From Shewanella livingstonensis (GTDB lineage Bacteria; Pseudomonadota; Gammaproteobacteria; Enterobacterales; Shewanellaceae): DNA of 64,000 nt. Under the pieces are notes generated by a model. It ran no database searches. It was not told the origin of the DNA and saw nothing but the letters and a program-made list of their open reading frames with translations. Positions within the stretch are counted from its first letter, which is position 1. Each line of letters starts with the position of its first letter. A program made the position numbers and the translations under genes. This document shows positions 1-6,859 of the stretch, in pieces. Location: positions 563,501 to 627,500 of the forward strand of contig NZ_CP034015.1 of assembly GCF_003855395.1 (NCBI RefSeq), in the 5' to 3' direction.

Positions 1-471
1 TGATACTGTGCCATTAGCATGAATTGCCCACTTTGCTTTTATTAGTTTAAGTAATTTACTTGAGTGCTTGATTTTATGCGCACTGAGCATGATCTCTAGA
101 TGGTAGTGCTCGGTGTCAGAAGTGTTTTGTTCTCTAGCGCAATGATAAATAATTTTACACAGATATTTGTTAGCTAGAAGCTCTGAGATTTGTTGTAAGA
201 ACAGCTTAATAGTTTGATTATCGACTGAGTAACTATTTGGATGGAGATCAATTCTTGCTACTAGGACTTTGCTGTAATGGCTAAGCATAATCTCATAGTC
301 AGAGATAATGGTATGGACTATGCTTTTTGTTAAGCGTTTATACTTGGGTTTATAAACTTGATAAGCATGGTTCTTGTAAGCAAACAAAGTTGAGTTGTGC
401 TTGGATATACAGAACGGCTGTTTACGAACCTTAGTGTTGAGCGTTTGGCTTTTATTTGTATTTATTGGCAT
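1..471 (-). CDS. Inovirus Gp2-like (YagK/YfjJ-type) protein, partial at window edge
   Basis: An open frame runs leftward from an ATG at 471 off the window start, giving 157 codons with no stop, so the C-terminus is not visible. The N-terminus is rich in Lys, Tyr and His (for example KYKRLTKSIVHTIISDYEIM). The middle, with LVARIDLHPNSYSVDN followed by HYHLEIMLSAHKIKHSSKL, resembles the domain found in inovirus Gp2 and E. coli YagK/YfjJ proteins, which are common on P4-like islands and prophages. A replication-related role is often assumed for these but is not shown here. It is read in the same direction as the AlpA genes and integrase to its right, which fits a mobile island. The family call is from pattern recognition only. 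Confidence 0.6.
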   Translation of the reverse strand, partial: MPINTNKSQTLNTKVRKQPFCISKHNSTLFAYKNHAYQVYKPKYKRLTKSIVHTIISDYEIMLSHYSKVLVARIDLHPNSYSVDNQTIKLFLQQISELLANKYLCKIIYHCAREQNTSDTEHYHLEIMLSAHKIKHSSKLLKLIKAKWAIHANGTVS

Positions 472-653
472 GGTTATTTGTCTAGTTATTTGACACTTGT
501 TCAGTCTGGCGGCGATATATTATTTAATATCCGCTGTACAGCATGACTTGTTTAAGCTCAAATCATGCTGTGCCATTGGGGTTGTGTGCTTTTTAGTTCG
601 TTTCACTGGGTATTGTTCATGGTTCATAGTGTGTCATCAGTATGGGTAAAAAA

Positions 654-675
654 AGCAGGTTCAAACCTGCTCCTT
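654..675 (-). terminator. Intrinsic terminator after the AlpA gene pair
   Basis: Read on the minus strand, AGCAGGTT/AACCTGCT forms a compact hairpin followed by a run of seven T. It lies directly downstream of the stop codon at 676, so it probably ends the two-gene regulator transcript. Confidence 0.75.
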
Positions 676-885
676 TTACTTGGTGGATAACCATTCATGG
701 ACGTCTTTGAATCGCCAGCGTGAACGACCATTTTGAATCAGTACTGGTGGAGGGAATTTCCCAGATTTGATCCATCGACCTAAGGTTGAGCGACTAACTC
801 CTAGTAACTTTTGGATTTCAGGCTTTTTTACCAGTCGGTTATCGTCTAAGTACATAGCTAAGTGGTCAGTGTTGATATTGGACAT
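676..885 (-). CDS. AlpA-family helix-turn-helix regulator
   Basis: A 69-aa protein (starting MSNINTDHL) with a MerR/AlpA-like winged helix-turn-helix covering most of its length: EIQKLLGVSRSTLGRWIKSGKFPPPV, then RSRWRFKDVHEWL. AlpA proteins are small DNA-binding activators, typically controlling integrase or excision genes of P4-like islands. A frame-extending GTG exists at 897, but the ATG at 885 has GGAGG about 5 bases upstream and is the better start. The gene sits 12 bp after the neighbouring regulator and ends at a hairpin terminator. Its target is unknown; the integrase or island excision genes are the obvious guess. Confidence 0.8.
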   Translation of the reverse strand: MSNINTDHLAMYLDDNRLVKKPEIQKLLGVSRSTLGRWIKSGKFPPPVLIQNGRSRWRFKDVHEWLSTK

Positions 886-897
886 CTTAACCTCCAC

Positions 898-1107
898 TTA
901 GTTAATCGCTTGACGAGAGGCTACCCAATCATTGAGTTCTGATAATAACCAGCCTACAGAGTTGCTCTCTGGGTATAGTTGTCGTCGTTTTGGAAATAAC
1001 CCCTTACGTTCAAGAGACCATGCAGTCGTACGAGATATAGAGGTAATGGTTTTGCGTTCAGCTTCGCGGATGATACGGTCTGGTGTTGTTAAGTTAGATG
1101 TTGACAT
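898..1107 (-). CDS. Second AlpA-like DNA-binding protein
   Basis: A 69-aa protein (MSTSNLTTPDRI...) with the pattern REAERKTITSISRTTAWSLERKGLFPKRRQL and a C-terminal LLSELNDWVASR. This is the layout of phage AlpA-type regulators, in which a short helix-turn-helix is followed by the wing and a W-containing C-terminal helix. The ATG at 1107 has GGGAG just upstream; the GTG at 1113 would only add two residues. It lies immediately upstream of, and probably co-transcribed with, the other AlpA-like gene. The two are clearly different in sequence, so this is not a recent duplication. It may act as an excisionase or an activator; the sequence does not decide between them. Confidence 0.7.
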   Translation of the reverse strand: MSTSNLTTPDRIIREAERKTITSISRTTAWSLERKGLFPKRRQLYPESNSVGWLLSELNDWVASRQAIN

Positions 1108-1160
1108 GGTCACTCCCGTTTAAGTACGTTTCGTGAGTGATTTTGCATGGTTAAATTCGA

Positions 1161-1195
1161 GTAAAGGATAGCTGGCACAGCGAGCGACCCTTTAC
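1161..1195 (-). terminator. Possible hairpin after the 234-aa gene
   Basis: GTAAAGG (1161-1167) and CCTTTAC (1189-1195) can pair around a 21-base interior just downstream of the stop at 1201. There is no proper T-run on the minus strand, so this may be a weak terminator or a regulatory palindrome in front of the AlpA pair. Confidence 0.3.
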
Positions 1196-1200
1196 AGTTA

Positions 1201-1905
1201 TTAAAGCCTATTGATTAGGTGATTAAATTTCTTTTGAAACGAACGGTCCGGTATTACTTTAAATTGGGCCTCAGGTGCACCATGCCATGTATTTGTGATA
1301 ACAAATTTCATTTTTATATCTTTAATCATCGGTTGAATGAAGCTTTTAAATTTCGCGGATTTCAAGTCTTCTGGATAACAGATATTATTATCTTCACAGA
1401 GTTTAACTATCGACTTCAATACAACCTTTGGAGGGTAAGGATGATTGGCTTGTTCACTGTAGAACTCTTCTAGAATGAACTCTGTAAGCCTTATGGCGTC
1501 ACTGTATTTATTGAGGAAGGCTCTATGTGCTTTTTTTTGAGCAGTTTTTATACTTGTTAATCCTTTAGTTAGTAATGACTTATGCTCTACTTCATAATTA
1601 TATTGACCAATTATATAAATAAGCTTGTGATGAATTTTAGCAAACAGGTTTTTAATGCCATCGGGATTGTTACTACCAGTAATATATTCACTCTGAAGAC
1701 CTTCTAGAGCAGAGACAAGCTCATCGAGCTGACCTAAATTAGTATTGATTAAATTTAGATTTTTCTCATTAGTAATAATGGATAACTGTTTTAAAGGGCA
1801 CTCGTCACTAATGAGTGTATTAATACTTTCTCTCATCGATGTGATAAATAGAGTTGAAGATATGTCATGACTATCAGAGGTGAATACTATATTGATTTTA
1901 GACAT
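1201..1905 (-). CDS. Hypothetical island protein, 234 aa, unrecognised
   Basis: I do not recognise this protein. It is soluble-looking, with no signal peptide or membrane segment, rich in Lys, Ile, Asn and Leu, and AT-rich compared with the chromosomal genes to the right. The first half is hydrophilic with possible helical stretches (NLGQLDELVSALEGLQ; SLLTKGLTSIKTAQKKAHRAFL). The C-terminal third (HPYPPKVVLKSIVKLCEDNNICYPEDL, 190s to end) looks like a compact domain. It starts at an ATG at 1905 with a weak purine-rich leader and lies 31 bp after the integrase stop on the same strand. The slot next to the integrase of a P4-like island is often cargo, including phage-defence genes, but nothing in the sequence shows a function. 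Confidence 0.6.
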   Translation of the reverse strand: MSKINIVFTSDSHDISSTLFITSMRESINTLISDECPLKQLSIITNEKNLNLINTNLGQLDELVSALEGLQSEYITGSNNPDGIKNLFAKIHHKLIYIIGQYNYEVEHKSLLTKGLTSIKTAQKKAHRAFLNKYSDAIRLTEFILEEFYSEQANHPYPPKVVLKSIVKLCEDNNICYPEDLKSAKFKSFIQPMIKDIKMKFVITNTWHGAPEAQFKVIPDRSFQKKFNHLINRL

Positions 1906-1936
1906 TATGTTATCTCTACATCTTTAACTTGTTGAA

Positions 1937-3199
1937 TTAAGCTCGCTTTATAAAAGGGGCTATGTTGTTATGAGCATCATTGACAAGAGGAGCTAATAGG
2001 TTTGATAATTTTTCTAATGCCTCTCTTCTTTCTTCTAAGTAATCGTGCTGGTTATACACCCCTTCAATGCCCTTTAACTTGTGATTAAGGCAACGCTCAG
2101 CGATGTGGGGAAGTACCTTCAACTCAGCTAACATGCTACGACAGGTTCTGCGTAAATCGTGGATGGTAAAATGTTCAATACCCGCTTGGCCTAGTAAGTT
2201 GTCATAGGGTTGTTTATTACTATCAACCTTCTTACCAAACAATTTCGCTAGAGCATGGTTTAAGGTATCACTAGAGATATACCCTCTTCGTTTGCTCGCA
2301 CGACGAGAAGGGAAGACAAATTCAGAACCACCAGACCGAGCATGAAGTTCTTTAAACCAATCAATTGACGCATTGGGGAGAGGTATTGTAATAGCGACCC
2401 CTGTTTTGCTTCTGTCTTTTGGCATATGCCAAAGCTGATTGTCAAAATCAAACTCAGTCCATTTAGCTGCAATGAGCTCTCCTTTACGAACACCTAGAGA
2501 GAGCAATAAGGCAACGGCTAGATAATTATCTCTCGTAAAAATATGATTATTGTCTCTTAGGACTTTAAAAAGGCTAACAAGCTCCGTGACTTTAAGTGCT
2601 CGTTCTCTGCTCTTTTCTACGCCACCAGCATCAACAGGTTTAAACGCTGTTGCAGGGTTACCAGCTATGAGATCAAGTTTACAGGCGTGATTGAATAGTT
2701 GTTTACAGCACAGTAGCGTCTTATTAGAGACCGTAGGACGGTTACTGGTTGCTACTTTATGGATTATGGCCCTAATGTCACGAGCATTTACGTCAGCCAC
2801 TCTTAGCTGCCCAATTGTAGGTTTAATTTCTTTAGAGTACATTCGCATCGGGATCTCGGCATGCTTTAAACGTGATGCAATCGTTTGATACCAATCGTCA
2901 AATAGATCATTGACGGTGATGATTGTTTCTTCTTGCTGCCGTTCTCGTTCAGCTAAAGGGTCGATACCTTGTTTGGCTAACAGTTTAACTTTTGCGGCTT
3001 CTGCTTTTGCTTCAACTAAAGGCATGGCTGGATAGAGCCCGCCTACTAGCATCATAGAGCGGCGATTACCGTTAATGCTGTATCTCACTTCCCAATATGC
3101 CACACCTTCGGTCTGCACTCGGATATAGAGTCCATCACCTACAGCCTTGCGTCCAAGCTCTTTGCTTTTAAGAAAAGATTTTATTTGCTTATCATTCAT
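1937..3199 (-). CDS. Tyrosine integrase, P4-like, Arm-binding domain type
   Basis: A 420-aa site-specific recombinase that should integrate and excise the island. The N-terminal 90 residues are the DUF4102-type arm DNA-binding domain (GDGLYIRVQTEGVAYWEVRY). A core-binding domain follows (about 95-195), then the catalytic domain with the tyrosine recombinase residues visible: R238 (GVRKGEL), H347 and R350 (HDLRRT), H373 (LNHK) and Y382 (VYNQHD). The set is complete, so the enzyme is probably active. The ATG at 3199 starts the conserved N-terminus. The gene points away from yicC, with its promoter side near the yicC 3' end, as usual when the integrase lies at one island end. The upstream 75 bp carry repeated GGTGACTA octamers. 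Confidence 0.92.
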   Translation of the reverse strand: MNDKQIKSFLKSKELGRKAVGDGLYIRVQTEGVAYWEVRYSINGNRRSMMLVGGLYPAMPLVEAKAEAAKVKLLAKQGIDPLAERERQQEETIITVNDLFDDWYQTIASRLKHAEIPMRMYSKEIKPTIGQLRVADVNARDIRAIIHKVATSNRPTVSNKTLLCCKQLFNHACKLDLIAGNPATAFKPVDAGGVEKSRERALKVTELVSLFKVLRDNNHIFTRDNYLAVALLLSLGVRKGELIAAKWTEFDFDNQLWHMPKDRSKTGVAITIPLPNASIDWFKELHARSGGSEFVFPSRRASKRRGYISSDTLNHALAKLFGKKVDSNKQPYDNLLGQAGIEHFTIHDLRRTCRSMLAELKVLPHIAERCLNHKLKGIEGVYNQHDYLEERREALEKLSNLLAPLVNDAHNNIAPFIKRA

Positions 3200-3216
3200 T
3201 AGTTTAAGTCCAAATT

Positions 3217-3274
3217 GGTGACTAGATTTTTTTAAAAGTGGTGACTAATCAATTTAGTCACCATTTTAGTCCCA
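3217..3274. repeat. GGTGACTA octamer cluster upstream of the integrase
   Basis: GGTGACTA occurs at 3217-3224 and 3240-3247, its reverse complement TAGTCACC at 3255-3262, and a one-mismatch copy TAGTCCCA at 3267-3274. The middle pair forms a 9-bp inverted repeat with a 5-bp spacer (3240-3262). This could be arm-type integrase sites, or an operator controlling the integrase. Both are inference. Confidence 0.6.
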
Positions 3275-3318
3275 CTTTTTATTAAACAATAGCAAACAAT
3301 TACGAACCTGTAAAAACA

Positions 3319-3357
3319 AAAAAATCCGTAATAACTTGTGTTATAACGGATTTTTTA
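3319..3357 (-). terminator. Terminator downstream of yicC, possibly bidirectional
   Basis: AAAAAATCCG and CGGATTTTTT flank an inner stem TAATAAC/GTTATAA with one mismatch. The A/T runs on both sides let it work in either direction. It lies 24 bp after the yicC stop, close to the expected island junction. Confidence 0.75.
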
Positions 3358-3380
3358 ACTAACTGGAACAGCCTGAAACA

Positions 3381-4244
3381 TTATTCAACGTTTTGGATCT
3401 GCTCGCGCATTTGCTCAATCAATACTTTTAATTCAACAGCGGCTGAAGTGATTTCTGCACTGATTGATTTTGAGGCTAAAGTATTTGATTCGCGGTTAAA
3501 CTCTTGCATCATAAAGTCTAAACGACGACCTTCGCTGCCGCCTTTTTTAAGGATGCGGCGAGCTTCAGCTACGTGAGCTTCAAGACGGTCCATTTCTTCG
3601 GCAACGTCTTGCTTTTGCGCTAGGAGTACCATTTCTTGTTCGATACGAGCAGGATCCAGTTCACCAGCAATATCGGCTAAGCGGTTAGTGAGTTTTTCGC
3701 GTTGGTATTGCATGACGGTAGGCATGTGTTCACGCACAATCTTCACTTGCTCCATTACGCCGTCTAAACGGGTAAGCAGCATGTCTTTAATCGCTTCACC
3801 TTCACGGCCGCGCGCTTCGATAAATTGATCGATTGCAGTGTCGAATGCTTTCATTAAATCTGCGCCAACGCTGTCCATGTCTTGTTCGGCAGTGGCTAGT
3901 ACGCCAGGCCAGCGTAATACGTCAGTTAGGCTTAGTTCGCCTTGTCCTGCCTCTTGTTTTAACCAGTTTGCCGCGTTAAGTATTTGCTTGGCTAGACCTT
4001 GGTTAAGTTGTAATTCGTTGCTGCTGTTGTCAGCTAATTCATAACGCAAATTCACTTCTACTTTGCCACGGTTAAGGCGTTTACGAAGACGATCGCGTAA
4101 GACAGGTTCAAAGCTACGGAACTGCTCAGGCAGGCGCAGGTAGGTTTCTAGGTAGCGCTGATTGACTGAACGAATTTCCCATGAGGCTGTGCCCCATTCT
4201 GCTTTGTGCTCGATACGAGCGTAGGCTGTCATGCTTTGGATCAT
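3381..4244 (-). CDS. yicC: YicC family endoribonuclease
   Basis: A 287-aa protein starting MIQSMTAYARIE, the same length as and clearly similar to E. coli YicC. The C-terminus has the conserved EEMDRLEAHVAEARRIL, EGRRLDFMMQEFNRESNTLASKS and a final VEQMREQ-like helix (here LIEQMREQIQNVE). YicC/YloC proteins are cytoplasmic endoribonucleases linked to small-RNA turnover, such as RyhB in E. coli. The frame extends to 4271, but the ATG at 4244 matches the family N-terminus and has AGGA six bases upstream. It is divergent from rph, as in E. coli. The 3' end borders an integrated island; the 3' end of yicC is a known insertion site for some mobilizable islands. Confidence 0.95.
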   Translation of the reverse strand: MIQSMTAYARIEHKAEWGTASWEIRSVNQRYLETYLRLPEQFRSFEPVLRDRLRKRLNRGKVEVNLRYELADNSSNELQLNQGLAKQILNAANWLKQEAGQGELSLTDVLRWPGVLATAEQDMDSVGADLMKAFDTAIDQFIEARGREGEAIKDMLLTRLDGVMEQVKIVREHMPTVMQYQREKLTNRLADIAGELDPARIEQEMVLLAQKQDVAEEMDRLEAHVAEARRILKKGGSEGRRLDFMMQEFNRESNTLASKSISAEITSAAVELKVLIEQMREQIQNVE

Positions 4245-4410
4245 GAAGTGTCCTGTTATGTTATTACGCAAATGTGGGTTGATTATAGCCGTTTTAGGTC
4301 GTTGGATTAAAGGATTAGTGGCGATAATTGTGGCTTATCTTGGCCGATATCAACAACATCTGTGATAACGCTGGTGGACGATCATGTTACCGATAGCGAT
4401 TAGCGTGGGT

Positions 4411-4445
4411 TTGTCGTGGCATCTGGCGTCGCGAACCTCTATAAT
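4411..4445 (+). promoter_or_regulatory. Probable promoter of rph
   Basis: A perfect TATAAT lies at 4440-4445, about 40 bp before the rph start. The -35 side is weak at 17 bp spacing (TGGCAT at 4417-4422), while TTGTCG at 4411 is too far away, so only the -10 is well supported. Confidence 0.5.
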
Positions 4446-4486
4446 ATGCGCTCAAATCTGATATGAATTCGACTACAGGACTTTTC

Positions 4487-5200
4487 ATGCGCCCAAGTAA
4501 CCGTACACCAGCTCAAACTCGCCCTATTACTATTACGCGTTCTTTTACTGCACATGCTGAAGGCTCTGTTTTAGTTGAGTTTGGCGACACAAAAGTATTA
4601 TGTACAGCCAGTTTTACTGAAGGCGTTCCGCGTTTTCTTAAAGGCCAGGGTCAAGGCTGGGTAACAGCTGAATACGGTATGTTACCGCGTTCAACGCACA
4701 GCCGTATGGACCGTGAAGCGGCTCGTGGTAAGCAGTCTGGCCGTACTCAAGAAATTCAACGTTTAATTGGCCGTTCATTACGTGCTGCTGTAGACATGAA
4801 GTTGTTAGGTGAAAACACTATCGTTATCGATTGTGATGTTATTCAAGCTGATGGTGGTACACGTACTGCTGCTATTACGGGTGCTTGTGTGGCGTTAGTT
4901 GACGCGCTTAACTGGGCTCGTGGTAAAGGCATTATTAAAGCCAACCCACTTAAGTTTTTAATTGCAGCTGTTAGTGTGGGCATTTACAAAGGCGAAGCGA
5001 TCAGTGATTTAGAATACATTGAAGACAGCGCTGCTGAAACTGACATGAACGTTGTGATGACTGAAACCGGTAAGATTATTGAAATTCAAGGTACTGCAGA
5101 AGGCGAACCATTTAGCCATGAAGAGTTGCTTGAGTTGTTAGTGTTAGCTAAAAACAGTATTCGCGAAATTGTCGATGTGCAAAAAGCCGCATTAAGTTAA
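4487..5200 (+). CDS. rph: Ribonuclease PH
   Basis: A 237-aa phosphate-dependent 3'-5' exoribonuclease that trims tRNA 3' ends. It begins [16 protein letters not shown] and contains [34 protein letters not shown], the [20 protein letters not shown] helix and the phosphate-site region [19 protein letters not shown]. All are hallmarks of full-length active RNase PH. The reading frame opens at 4463, but the ATG at 4487 has ACAGGA upstream and matches the family N-terminus and usual length of about 238 aa. It is followed by its own terminator and then pyrE, the conserved rph-pyrE order. No frameshift is seen, unlike E. coli K-12 MG1655, where rph is broken and lowers pyrE expression. Confidence 0.97.
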   Translation: MRPSNRTPAQTRPITITRSFTAHAEGSVLVEFGDTKVLCTASFTEGVPRFLKGQGQGWVTAEYGMLPRSTHSRMDREAARGKQSGRTQEIQRLIGRSLRAAVDMKLLGENTIVIDCDVIQADGGTRTAAITGACVALVDALNWARGKGIIKANPLKFLIAAVSVGIYKGEAISDLEYIEDSAAETDMNVVMTETGKIIEIQGTAEGEPFSHEELLELLVLAKNSIREIVDVQKAALS

Positions 5201-5217
5201 TATGCTGTTGAAAAATG

Positions 5218-5242
5218 AGGACCGATTACGGTCCTTTTTTTT
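5218..5242 (+). terminator. Intrinsic terminator / pyrE attenuator position
   Basis: AGGACCG-ATTA-CGGTCCT followed by eight T lies between rph and pyrE. In E. coli the equivalent hairpin attenuates pyrE according to UTP level through coupled translation of rph. Here the rph stop (5200) is only 17 bp before the hairpin, so the same mechanism is plausible but inferred. Confidence 0.85.
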
Positions 5243-5272
5243 AATCTAAAATTTGATGAAAGAGGAATAACC

Positions 5273-5914
5273 GTGAAAGCCTATCAACGCGAATTTATTG
5301 AGTTTGCTTTAGCCCGCCAAGTATTACGTTTTGGTGAGTTTACCCTTAAATCTGGCCGTACGAGCCCGTACTTTTTTAATGCTGGATTGTTCAATACGGG
5401 TAAAGACTTAGCGCGTTTAGGCCGCTTTTATGCTGCGGCGTTAATGGACTCGGGTATTGAGTTCGATTTGTTATTTGGCCCAGCGTATAAAGGTATTCCG
5501 ATAGCGACAACAACGGCGGTTGCCTTGTGCGATCATCACGATGTGGATATTCCTTACTGCTTTAACCGTAAAGAAGCTAAAACTCACGGTGAAGGCGGCA
5601 GTTTAGTCGGCAGCGAGCTCAAAGGCAAAGTGATGCTGGTGGACGATGTGATCACCGCTGGTACGGCGATTCGCGAGTCGATGGAAATTATTAACGCCCA
5701 CAATGCCCAACTTGCGGGAGTGTTGATTGCACTGGATCGCCAAGAAAAAGGTAAGGGCGAGCTGTCGGCGATTCAAGAAGTTGAGCGTGACTTTGGTTGC
5801 CAGATTGTGTCGATTATTAAACTGGCTGATTTAATCAGTTACTTGTCTGAAAAGCCGGGTATGGAAGTAGAGCTTGCTTCAGTTAGCGCTTATCGCGAGC
5901 AATACGGTATTTAA
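5273..5914 (+). CDS. pyrE: Orotate phosphoribosyltransferase
   Basis: A 213-aa enzyme converting orotate and PRPP to orotidine 5'-monophosphate in de novo pyrimidine synthesis. The PRPP-binding loop [14 protein letters not shown] is at residues 120-133, and the flexible-loop region [13 protein letters not shown] at 97-109 carries the usual Lys and His residues. [13 protein letters not shown] near residue 31 is the N-terminal orotate-site region. The start is a GTG at 5273 with AGAGGA nine bases upstream. It follows rph after a short hairpin and probably shares control with it. Length is exactly that of the family. Confidence 0.97.
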   Translation: MKAYQREFIEFALARQVLRFGEFTLKSGRTSPYFFNAGLFNTGKDLARLGRFYAAALMDSGIEFDLLFGPAYKGIPIATTTAVALCDHHDVDIPYCFNRKEAKTHGEGGSLVGSELKGKVMLVDDVITAGTAIRESMEIINAHNAQLAGVLIALDRQEKGKGELSAIQEVERDFGCQIVSIIKLADLISYLSEKPGMEVELASVSAYREQYGI

Positions 5915-5961
5915 TCTTTTCTACTAATCTTTTCTATTAGTGTTTTCTAAACATTAAAACT

Positions 5962-6005
5962 AAAAACGCAGCCCTAGATGATGATATTAGTTGGCTGCGT
6001 TTTTA
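5962..6005. terminator. Bidirectional terminator between pyrE and folE
   Basis: AAAAACGCAGCC (5962-5973) pairs with GGCTGCGTTTTT (5993-6004) around a 19-base loop. It sits between the convergent stops of pyrE and folE and has A/T runs on both sides, so it can serve both. Confidence 0.8.
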
Positions 6006-6028
6006 TTGGTTTGGGCGATGATTAAAAC

Positions 6029-6679
6029 TTATTTTACAAGGTGTAAAAACTCAGCGCGGGTTGCTGGGTTTGATTTAAAAATACCGCCCAATGCTGTAGT
6101 GGTCGTTGAGCTGGTTGAGTCCATCACGCCGCGAGATTTAACGCAGTAATGTACTGCATCCATTTTTACCGCCACGTCTTTGGTTTCAAGCAAGGTTTGC
6201 AACGCCACTAATACTTGTTGGGTTAGGCGCTCTTGTACTTGTGGACGCTGGGAAAAGAAGCGCACGATACGATTAATTTTTGATAAACCGATAATTTTTG
6301 TACGCGGTAAATAGGCGACAGTGGCAAAACCATCAATGGTTACTAGGTGATGTTCACAAGTGCTGGTAAGACTGATGTCTTGCACGCGCACCATTTCATC
6401 GACACCCATCTTGTTTTCAATGACGGTGATTTTTGGGAAATTTTCGTAATCAAGCCCTGAGAAAATCTCGTCGACATACATTTTAGCAATGCGACGAGGG
6501 GTATCGATTAAGCTGTCGTCTGATAAATCCAATGACATTAATGTCAGGATTTCTCTCATATGATGCTCAATTTTAACCTTACGTTGTTCTGGCGTTGAGG
6601 TTTTCGGCAGCATAGGGGTTTCTAGCCCACGATCTTTTAGTGCGGCTTGTACTTTTATTGCGGCTTCACTTAGTGCCAT
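6029..6679 (-). CDS. folE: GTP cyclohydrolase I (type IA)
   Basis: A 216-aa enzyme that converts GTP to dihydroneopterin triphosphate, the first step of tetrahydrofolate synthesis. Zinc ligands are visible as C108 and H111 (TSTCEHHLV) and C179 (HYCVKSRG), and the signature [23 protein letters not shown] is complete. Length agrees with E. coli FolE. The start ATG at 6679 has GGAGG-like sequence upstream (TTGGAGGATATATG). In E. coli this gene is not between pyrE and slmA, so this is a lineage-specific placement. No evidence of an operon with the peptidases to its right, since a terminator intervenes. Confidence 0.97.
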   Translation of the reverse strand: MALSEAAIKVQAALKDRGLETPMLPKTSTPEQRKVKIEHHMREILTLMSLDLSDDSLIDTPRRIAKMYVDEIFSGLDYENFPKITVIENKMGVDEMVRVQDISLTSTCEHHLVTIDGFATVAYLPRTKIIGLSKINRIVRFFSQRPQVQERLTQQVLVALQTLLETKDVAVKMDAVHYCVKSRGVMDSTSSTTTTALGGIFKSNPATRAEFLHLVK

Positions 6680-6799
6680 ATATCCTCCAACAACCCTGTC
6701 ATACTACGATGAGTTTATCTTAAAAAACCTTAGGACGCTTATGCCATAAGGGGATGGAGAATAACGTGATTCGTTGCAAATTAACACTATAGACGATAA

Positions 6800-6837
6800 A
6801 AAAAAGCCGACCCTTTTAGTCAGGTATCGGCTTTTTG
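6800..6837 (-). terminator. Terminator of the first S9 peptidase gene
   Basis: Minus-strand AAAAAGCCGA and TCGGCTTTTTT pair around CCTGACTAAAAGGG and end in a T-run, 23 bp beyond the stop at 6860. The same design with related sequence follows the paralogous peptidase gene (9009-9040). Confidence 0.85.
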
Positions 6838-6859
6838 TGGCTAAACGTTTAGGTGTTAA

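Noticed and set aside
1219-1473. 84-aa plus-strand ORF opposite the 234-aa gene
   Set aside because: Mirror frame of the better-supported minus-strand gene; Phe/Arg/Tyr-rich chance composition.
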